Assembly (NCBI GenBank): GCA_037178975.1
Contig: JASJZH010000002.1
Location: forward strand, 248,001 to 312,000
Reading direction: 5' to 3'
Length of the DNA: 64,000 nt
Source: Oscheius tipulae
Lineage: Eukaryota; Nematoda; Chromadorea; Rhabditida; Rhabditidae
Shown: piece by piece, positions 56,110-64,000 of the stretch
Numbering within the stretch: the first letter of the stretch is position 1
Layout of the letters: every line of letters begins with the position of its first letter
Notes under the pieces: generated by a model
Told to the model about the DNA's origin: nothing
Databases searched by the model: none
Seen by the model: only the letters and a program-made list of their open reading frames with translations
Translations under genes and position numbers: made by a program

Positions 56110-59006
56110 CTACACAGTGGGAGTATAATAAGGCGTGTTGGGGTCAAGAATGGCTGGGAGAGTCTGTCGTCTGGCGGTCGTGGGAAAGGGACTTACTGGC
56201 GGACTGGTCAGATCTATGAGATCGCAAAATTTTTCGACGGGCCATTCAGGTGGGATAATTGACGACGGCTCCGAGATCGTCTTCCGTCGCTTCATCTGGT
56301 CGAAGGTCTTCTTCAGTCGGCTGGAGCATTTTTCGACCACCGTCTCGGTTTTCTTCTTCAGCAACTGAACCAGCTCGAGACGGAAATCCTGGAAATTGGA
56401 TGGGTTGAATCTAAACTTTTGAACTATCTCGGTCTGTCGTAACTTTTGTTCACAAACATTTCTCCCTAGCCCGTCAGTCTGACTGTAGCCCGCATGGGGA
56501 ATCGAGAGGGAGGCATATTTAGAGTTATTTTTAATTTAGAAAAATTGGCTTTTGTTGGGAACAGATTATATAGGAAAGGAGTTAGTGTGTTAGCCCATCC
56601 TATCTGGCAGGTTAGACAACGTTGAGAACGGACAGTATTTGAATCGGATTCTGTAGAACTGATATCTAATCGCAAAATATTAATTTTCGACCTTTGTTTC
56701 AAGCAAAGACGTAAAAACTGACCACCGTATTCGAGCTGCGAGCTATCCGCTCGAAATCATCATCCAGTCGCAGCCCGCGGTGCAAAAAGCCGGCTCTCTC
56801 GTCGCAGAACTAAATTTTTGTGTTATTCTAAAAACAAAACGTGAGAAACCTGTAGTAAGCACTGAGATTGATAGTAATCGTTGCCGGTAATCTGGTGGAA
56901 CTGGTCCGAATCCCACATGTCTTGTCCGGTGGGCTCGTCGTTAGCGAAACCCTTCCAATACTGGCCGAAGATCATCGCGGTAGCCTCGAGAAAGCGTATC
57001 GGGTATTCCGCGTCATTTTCCTGGAGAGTCTTGCGTAGGAATTGGCCCGCAGCTTCCGGGAGGCGATCCAGCTCGGAGCTGGTGAATTCGGGCTTGTCCA
57101 GGTCCACAATTACCACGTCGCCGACCTCTTGAAGTGTCTAAAATTGCAAGAAGTTAGGCATATTTGTTCGGAAAAGGGTATTTTTGTAAAAGTCGAGCAT
57201 TTTGGAGTGGTTTGACCCTATTTTATACTCGGATCTGCAAGATTAACTTTATCTAAATGAACTTCTTTGGGTATTAACCCTCCCGATTAGTAGTTTCTCC
57301 ATTTCAGTCGTCTTTCAAAGGGACGGTTTAGTTGCGGGTGGACGATGTAACTTTACTCTACGACAGGTATCTTTCCGATTTTTGATATTCGACCCGGATC
57401 GTGTACCACATCCCCTGCTTTGTCCGGTGCCGTTAGAAAGGTTATCAAAAATGGTGGTGCCTCCCAGATTTTCAGCTGCGTTCAGAGAGAAGATCGCGGC
57501 GGGATCCGGCTGCTACAAAAGCGCGCCGTTTACTAGCAATATTAGTGTTCCTATAACCTCACCAAAAAGAAAAATGATCTTTCTAGAAAGATCTTTGAAT
57601 TTTTCGATCAGTAGTTTCTCTATTTATGTCGTCTTTTGCACACTTTTCAGGTAAAGAAACTGGTCTAACCGTTACGTCGGCTACCTGCTTCGGCAGTCCA
57701 ATGATGTACGGCGAGGGACTACACGTCATGGTGATCATCTTGGTTGGCAGGATTGGGATTAGTGCGTGCTGCCTGTAAAACATACTTTTAACAAGACTCT
57801 GCCAGCTTATCTAGGGAAGAAAATATTCAAAACCTACCAATGGATGGGAAAGGTGAGCTCGGCCACGGCCTGGACACATGCACTGAGTCGACTGAGCATA
57901 GTGCTCGTGAGCAGGATTCGTCTCTCGCGCAGTAGGCTACCGTAGAGGGCGAGGAGGATCTTTCGCGGGAGGCAGGCAGCAAGCTTCTGGACATTTCGGC
58001 TCTTCGGGGAAGGGACGCGCGGGACGAGGAAGGGAGTACGGAAGGTGAGCTAAAAGAGTGGGGGGTTAGACGAAGGTTTCGAATATTTTTAGCATGGAAA
58101 ATCGCGTATCTGTCTGTCTGAAGTAGTCTGAGGCATTCGTCTTAGGCTCGGGCCGGGCCGATTGCATCCTCGGATTTGGACCGGGAAATCAGCCAACTAC
58201 GGGTCAAGGTTACATTTTAGCTTTGCAATGTTCTGCAAAGTTATAGAGTAGGACAAATGCTACAACTTTGCAGAAGATCGCAAAATGAAAAAATGCAACC
58301 ATAACCCCGAACCCTAAGGGTTTGGAAGCGAGTCACCCGGCTCCGGCTATACAGTACCAAATTTGGCATCATCCAAAACAGCATGTCAGACTCTCTACTC
58401 TGACAGAAACATGTCAAATAAACCAAGAAAGCTCACCCGATTGGTGATGGTGACCGTCTCTCCAGGCTTCGGCAGTTCTGCCGCGTAGATTCGGCTCAAG
58501 TAGGTCTCCATTAGCTGCCGATCATGACCTATACCGGCTATTTCGTTCAGTGCCGGGAAGAAAAAGTGGTCCACGGCGAAGCCGCTGAAATCTCATGTCT
58601 CCCTGACGGGAAAACAAGGAGAAAACTCACGTCTCAAAGCAAAGAACTGTTTTTCTCGAGGGCGTGTATCTGCAGTAGCCGTAGGTCAGTCTTGCCTTGC
58701 TGTCCGTCTTGATGAAGGTGAAGCGGCTGATCCGAGCTGGCATGCTGCAAAAGATGGAGATTTCTAAGTGAAAATCACGAAAAAAACTGACTCTTCGGCG
58801 CTGCCAGTCGGGAAGACGAACTGTTTGGCCTGCACGTCTTCACATCCGGCCGGGTAGACGTATTGAAAACCAGAATCGGCGTCGATTTCCATGAATACGT
58901 CGAAGATCTGCGTCATATCTGTTCTAAAATCATAAAATTGATTAGAAGTGGATAGACCAGCTGACCTTCGACGCGACGATGTGAAGAGCTCGTTGTACAT
59001 GGCCAT
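56110..59006 (-). CDS. rme-4: DENN-domain Rab GEF, DENND1/RME-4-like
   Basis: Nine exons (58966-59006, 58792-58923, 58631-58744, 58437-58584, 57838-58049, 57676-57772, 56850-57137, 56723-56809, 56110-56388) sum to 1398 nt, a 465-residue protein. The upstream DENN segment has FDVFMEI and FTFIKTDSKARLTYGYCR. The central DENN core reads ACLPRKILLALYGSLLRERR, ILLTSTMLSRLSACVQAVAEL, WQHALIPILPTKMITMTCSP and PYIIGLP. The downstream segment begins DVVIVDLDKPEF and includes AMIFGQYW. These align along the whole length with DENND1 proteins, which activate Rab35 on clathrin-coated and recycling membranes; RME-4 is the C. elegans member. The C-terminal tail (KKTETVVEKCSSRLKKTF, then a Pro/Thr-rich end) is short. 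The ortholog symbol is inferred. Confidence 0.85.
58140..58345. repeat. Hairpin repeat copy in a DENND1 intron
   Basis: Core arms gttctgcaaagttatag and ctacaactttgcagaa; outer arms caactacgggtcaaggtta and its partial inverse. This is among the best-preserved copies. Confidence 0.7.
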
Positions 59007-59972
59007 TTGACTGACCTTTCTGGAAAAGAGTTTTGTTGGAACAGCTGTAGCCAATTAAGAAAAAAAGGAAAGAGAATGAAAACTGAAAGGAAGCTGTTAA
59101 TTTCGAGAACATGGGGTCAAGCCACTATGTTTTTCGGTCTAATTTTTGGCAAACACGGTTCGTTCTTGACCAAAAGTAAACAGCCTTGCATGTGGGAGGA
59201 ACCAAAAATCTAGCACCAGAGTCATGACATTTAAAGAGAAGTCATAGGGAGATTTTAGGCACGGGAAGGTGAATTTTCGGGTCTAAAATGAACATGCCGC
59301 TTGCTCTATGTGATGGTAATGCGTTAGCAACTTTCCGACAAGAAAAATAAATAAGAGCAGAAATTCAGAGAGAAAATAGGGAGGTGGGAGAAGAAGGCAA
59401 GACAATTCTGTCGCGAGCACAAAAATGCTGTACGCAAAGTGCGTCGACGCAAACTTGCGTACGTTTTGAAAAGTCCCTGGAGAGATGATTTTGACCACAT
59501 TTTTGCACGAATTTCTTTCAATAGACCAATGTTTTTGTTGGAAAACTGTTGTGAACAGTCTTAGGGTCACAATGATCCCAAAAATCTAGCCTAAAACCTT
59601 AGAAGAGGGAAAGCGCAGTGGAGAAGAAAACAAACACTTATGTTTTCTAAAAAAAAAAACTTTCACAGCTCCGTGTGAGGGAGATTGAAAACAAAAATAT
59701 TGTTCAAATATATTGTAAATACGAGGAGCAATAAGGGGAGGATTGAGGGCAACACTGCCAGTGTTTACGCTAAACTATCCCATGCACTACCTCCAGTCAC
59801 TGAATCAGACTGTCAGCCGACTGACCGCTGATCTGGCTCGAGTCAGCCAGCGAAATACACACGAAACAGGGAGCATGGGACTGGAAAATGGGACACAGAG
59901 AGACAGAGAGAGAGAGATGGCATTTGATCGTTCACCGATTTCTTCACAGACACAACAGGGAGTCCCGTAGAT
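59007..59972. other. Region between the DENND1-like gene and the chemoreceptor
   Basis: I see no gene. The interval is A/T-rich with weak open frames, and a gagaca run lies at 59895-59920. Confidence 0.4.
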
Positions 59973-61466
59973 TTATTTCCTATTCATCAATGGAGAAATG
60001 GAATTTCTATGCAGGGAACTTCGATGCTTCGCCAGGGGAGTATTGGAAACAGTCGTCACTTGGATCACAGCAGCTCCAGGCTTCTCGGTCCGGAAGCCAA
60101 GAAGATACAACAGTTGCTGCCTAAGTTCCGGTCGGAAAGTCATGTTGATCATGGTGTTCGTCACCGAGAGAAAGCTCAACTTTGTGTATTTCCAGACTAC
60201 AAGATGACATACCCAGGCATCCCATAGGTTATAGACACGACCACGTTACTGTAGCTCCCAAGGTTCCAGCTGGTCATGAGCATAATGTAGGAAGAAGAGC
60301 CTATGAGGAGGATCGAGCTGCCGGATATGGCTAGCATTAGTCCAATTCTCGAGTCTTTCGATCGCTGGGTCGAATATTTCTTAACAATGGTAAAAATACG
60401 GTGAAGTGTCAAAATTCTAAACATACTCGTGTTTTGAATTTTATGACCAAGAGACAAGTGAAAGATATCACGTAGACGGCCACAATGGCAATAAAATGAT
60501 AGGTTGAATACCATTGAGCAGTACTGGATATAATCGGACACATCTGATTCTTGATTACACGGCTACGTTCTTTACCCGAGGCTGAGAAGCCCGCAACTAT
60601 GACCGAGGTCTGAAAATGGAGCTTACTGGAAGGAGTAAGTTAAACTTACAAATCCAGCCAATGGAACCGTGGACAGCAGGAAAAGTTTGTACTTCCCCAT
60701 AAAAATACGATTGTAGAGTGACGGTCTCATAACGGCAAAGATTCGTTCGATGGAAATTAGTAGAACGCAGTAGCCGGGTAGTTCAGTGCCCAGGATCAGG
60801 GAATGAGGCCAGAAGCGCTTAAGGCAAGATTGGTTGTGGGGTCAAAATTTGTAGGAACCTTGAAGAAGCACTCATTCACAGTCATGGGGTTGTTCGCATA
60901 ACCTCCCAGTAGTGCCATCCCGCGACCGACTCCGACCAGAATGTAGCTGATTCCTAAATGTTACATTTTTTCTAAAGATACAAGCCTGGCTATGCGACAA
61001 AAGCAAAGTTTTAGAATGCATCCAAAGTTTTGCCAAGTACTGGACAACACTGGACAGCACAACTTCTGGACAATACAATTGGTTCGTTTAGGTTTCGTGC
61101 TTACGGACGAACAGACAGACAACGTTGCGTTTGACTAGGTTGCTTAGCAGAGTGATTGTCAAAAACTAACCGTTTACAAATTCCCCAAAATCCAAAGCGC
61201 AGAAATACAGATATTTTCTGAGCAGAAGCTTGTTTGAGAAGTAGACTGATAGATTCAGCGAGTTGCAGCACATTGAAATTGTTCCTGAAAACATATAAGT
61301 TGTACCAGAAGATCGATGCTTGCGTGCTCAAGCAGGAGGTCGCACCACGAAATCAGATGGGTTACGGCATCGACCACACAAAACTTTTTGCAAATATTTT
61401 ACCTAGTGTAACGTAGAGAATACACATGAATAGAGTTGAACCGTAATCCAGGACGAGGTCTCCCAT
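59973..61466 (-). CDS. Nematode 7TM chemoreceptor-type GPCR (325 aa, intact)
   Basis: Seven exons (61403-61466, 61171-61284, 60859-60953, 60650-60817, 60427-60609, 60250-60379, 59973-60196) sum to 978 nt with every junction in phase. Helix 1 (TLFMCILYVTLGTISMCCNS) is followed by helices 2 and 3, with IERIFAVMRP at the DRY position. A KFKTRKYSTQRSKDSR loop precedes helix 6 (LMLAISGSSILLIG). The last helix is LSFLSVTNTMINM, and TFRPELRQQ begins a basic cytoplasmic tail. The organisation is that of worm serpentine receptors (SRSX/SRBC-like), though I cannot fix the class. The exon 6 donor at 60249 (ACA|GTAACG) is needed; reading on to 60212 gives a stop. Likely expressed in sensory neurons, by family. 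Confidence 0.8.
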
Positions 61467-61858
61467 TTGCATACAACCTGTGATTTTCGCTCGAATTTGT
61501 ACGAACGATTAACTTAGGAGAAACTGAAAACAACTAGGATTGATGCGGAAAGAAGTTCCTGGCAGTTAGGGAAGTTGTAAGCAAAAGGCCAAATTTTGTG
61601 TCGAACTGATTGATTCACAAAAATGTTCTATAGTAATGACAGTCTGATTTTCTAGTGGAAGCAAAAAGTGTCTCTCGCGGCATCACACATTACTTTCTCT
61701 GTTTGTCACCACCACTTCTTTGATGAATGGCTCAAAAAATTTAATTACAATACAATTCATTTATGCGCTTTCATAAGCAGAAATTGACACAGGATGATGT
61801 CAAAAAAAACACAGGTAAAAGAGGGTACAGGTAAGCTATGACTGTCCCTCTGTCTCTA
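61467..61858. other. Upstream flank of the chemoreceptor; Tc3 insertion flank
   Basis: No gene seen. A short tctctgtctc run ends directly at the Tc3-like element (61845-61858). Confidence 0.4.
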
Positions 61859-63452
61859 CAGTGGTCCACATAATTATAAACGCACCTGATTTTTTCTCAG
61901 CTTTGGGTCAAAAGATCAGTTCGCGGTTTACATCAATGTTGGAAAAGATGGCAAATTTGATTACTTATTAGCCTACAGAAGGCAAATTTGAAGAGCACTT
62001 TTTAAAAAAATGATTTAAGCATTTTTTCAAAAAAGTGACTTTGGCCAATCCACAGAATTATAAACGCACTCTAGAAAAGTCTAGGTTTATCTCAGAAAAA
62101 AACAAAGGATTAATAGTGAAATTGATATCAGTAGTCGGTAGCGGCCCCATGGCGTTGAATCAGCTGGAACATTCGTCTATCGAGGCTCAAATACAGGTTG
62201 TCGATCAATTTCTGGTCGATTCGGTGCCAGGCGGCAACGATAGCAGGCTTCAGCTCGTCCACGTTGCGATATGTCCTGTTTCCCCCGTAGATATCGCGTA
62301 CCATACATCCCCAGACGTTTTCCATTATGTTCAGGTCAGGAGAACATGCTGGCCACTGAAGAAGATCAATTCTTCTTCGTTGCAACCAGTCCCGAGTCGC
62401 GCGTGCACGATGGATGGGAGCTCCGTCTTGCTGGAAAATGTAATTCTGGTTGCGATTCCTCCTCCAGAATGGTACAATTCCGCGTCGCAAGACTATGCGG
62501 TAGTCAGATCCATTCATCTTCTTGGAGACGAAGCAGAGTTTGATTCGTCCTTTGGATGAGATTGCTGCCCAAACCATCACTCCACCGCCTTTGAAATTCC
62601 TTCGCGAAAATCGAAGTTTTGCTTTCCTCAGATCGTGCCAATACGAACGAAATCCATCAGGACCGTCGCAAGAAAATTTTTTTTCATCGGAGAAGACAAC
62701 CTGGCAATGAAAAAAAAATGATGAAAGTTGTGTCAAAAAGTCTAGCCTTTTCCCAGTCGGTTCTCTGGTTCTTTCCGGCGAATTCGAGGCGATTTTTTCT
62801 GTGTTTGGCTGTCAAAAGTGGCGCTTTCTTCATCTTCCTCCATTTGATGAAGGGGGCCTTCGAAATAACTCTTCTAACCGTCTCGGCAGAAACATCCAGT
62901 TTCAAATCGGCCTTGATTCTGCTACAGGTCGTCACTTGGTTCGAAGCTTCTCGCAAGATTAGGCGCTTCTGACGATCAGAGAGTGATGATGGTCTACCGG
63001 GATGGCTAGTGGTTCCATATGCCACTGGATTTCTAACGTAACATCGGATGACACCTTCGCTCCTATGCAATTCTCGAGCAACTTGTCGATTTGACAGTCC
63101 CTGCGCCTTTTTCGCCTCAATTTGTCCTTTTTCGTAGTCAGTAAGTGTTTTTCCTCGCGGCATTATGGCTAAATTTAACACATAAATGGAATTGGAGTCA
63201 AAAAACACAAAAAAAACGTAGCGAAAAATAGGTAGAAGCTGAGTGCGTTTATAATTCTGTGGATTGGCCAAAGTCACTTTTTTGAAAAAATGCTTAAATA
63301 ATTTTTTGAAAAGTGCTCTTCAAATTTGCCTTCTGTAGGCTAATAAGTAACCAAATTTGACATCTTTTCCAACATTGATGTAAACCGCGAACTGATCTTT
63401 TGACCCAAAGCTGCGAAAAAATCAGGTGCGTTTATAATTATGTGGACCACTG
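61859..63452 (-). mobile_element. Tc3-like transposon, complete
   Basis: The 1594-bp element starts cagtggtccacataattata and ends with the complement. Inverted repeats extend about 215 bp on each side, with TA at 61857-61858 and 63453-63454. Each repeat contains an outer and an inner version of the same motif (attataaacgcac), about 175 bp apart. This parallels the paired transposase-binding sites of C. elegans Tc3. Confidence 0.95.
62128..63163 (-). CDS. Tc3A-like transposase (329 aa, two exons, intact)
   Basis: Exons 62747-63163 (417 nt) and 62128-62700 (573 nt) give 329 residues, the length of C. elegans Tc3A. The start MPRGKTLTDYEKGQI leads into the bipartite paired-like DNA-binding domain. 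The DDE core reads VVFSDEKKF, FQQDGAPIHRARATRDW and CSPDLNIMENVWG, with 34 residues between the last Asp and Glu (DD34E). The C-terminus is RRMFQLIQRHGAATDY. The intron falls at the same place as in Tc3A (just before VVFSDEKKF) but its donor is GC (AAAAG|GCTAGA) rather than GT. No frame damage is visible. Confidence 0.93.
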
Positions 63453-64000
63453 TATGTCTCTGTGCTCTGTCCCTATGTCTCTGAGTCTCTCTGTCGAGTC
63501 AGTTAGAATTTAAGTAAACTTTACTCCAGCCACAGTAGATCGACAGGACATGAATTGACGGACAGGTTGGACTTAAAATGGAATTATGGGTTGACAGAAG
63601 GTACAATAATTGACTGAAGATTCAACAGATGAGAGAATATATCACTTGAACTCCACTCAAAATTGTACGTATGTCTGAAGCCACTATTGTTAACTAGGGT
63701 CAATAACTTTGTGCCACGACCAAGTGCTGGCAAGTATGTTTGAGGGATAGCATCTTTGTGAGAACATTGATATTATGACTGCAGAGAGACTTGCGGACAG
63801 ACCGAGAATATTCGAAGGTAGAAGGGCAGGAATCAAACAGGAGGAGGGGGTTATAACAGAATCTTTTGCCTTGAGGAGCTATCCAAATTGGGAAGACCTT
63901 TCCAACCCATATGCTAACTCGTTTAGCTGGAAAAAGAACAGGGTTCAAGCAGGTCCCGCAAAGTGAGATGCTATGTGATGATAAAAAGTTACTGAATGGA
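63453..64000. other. Right flank, no gene seen
   Basis: A TGTCTC run follows the Tc3-like element directly (63455-63495), continuing the run on its left side, so the element inserted into a CT tract. No supportable gene follows. Confidence 0.4.

Overview
This window is nuclear DNA from a nematode. The evidence is the gene set: a CeMyoD/HLH-1 orthologue, a tandem-RGS protein, a worm-type astacin, 7TM receptors, and Tc3-like and maT transposons. It is supported by short introns (about 35-300 bp) with T-rich acceptors (tttcag), acceptor-like sites just before several start codons, and a tRNA-Tyr with a short intron. I do not assign a species. Exon models were assembled by hand from splice sites and reading phase. 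Where exon lengths sum to an intact frame I say so.

Layout. 0-10 kb: a peptide-type GPCR with one apparent frameshift; an intact gene for a predicted secreted astacin whose active-site residues are all replaced; a broken TTBK-type kinase fragment; a new 128-residue secreted protein gene; and a maT (DD37D) transposon whose transposase is frameshifted. 10.8-16.2 kb (minus): a two-RGS-domain regulator with long introns. 19.0-23.6 kb: mitochondrial acetyl-CoA hydrolase/CoA-transferase (plus), with a tRNA-Tyr gene in one intron, converging on the PAT-complex subunit Asterix/WDR83OS (minus). 24.3-29.5 kb (plus): a short ZFC3H1-like RNA-surveillance adaptor carrying a hAT MITE. 29.8-32.1 kb: remnants of a HAD phosphatase and a protein kinase. 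33.9-35.2 kb: a 3-beta-HSD/isomerase-type SDR. 37.9-39.8 kb: hlh-1, converging on a serine-rich LURAP/FAM89-like gene. 42.8-43.6 kb: a small unrecognised gene.

43.6-50.9 kb is gene-poor and holds tRNA-derived SINEs and GAGACA/TGTCTC low-complexity DNA. 50.9-55.2 kb is a transposon cluster: a MULE-like element with a FLYWCH fragment, a MITE, and a Tc1/mariner-superfamily element with an intact five-exon transposase. 56.1-59.0 kb (minus): a DENND1/RME-4 Rab35-GEF homologue. 60.0-61.5 kb (minus): an intact 7TM chemoreceptor. 61.9-63.5 kb: a Tc3-like element with an intact two-exon, 329-residue transposase.

There is no operon-like or single-pathway organisation. The genes serve separate jobs: G-protein signalling (two GPCRs, one RGS), muscle fate, membrane-protein biogenesis, endocytic recycling, metabolism and RNA decay. 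The strongest signals beyond routine annotation are the pseudo-astacin, the novel secreted gene, two transposases with intact frames, three apparent GC-AG introns, and three dispersed repeat families.
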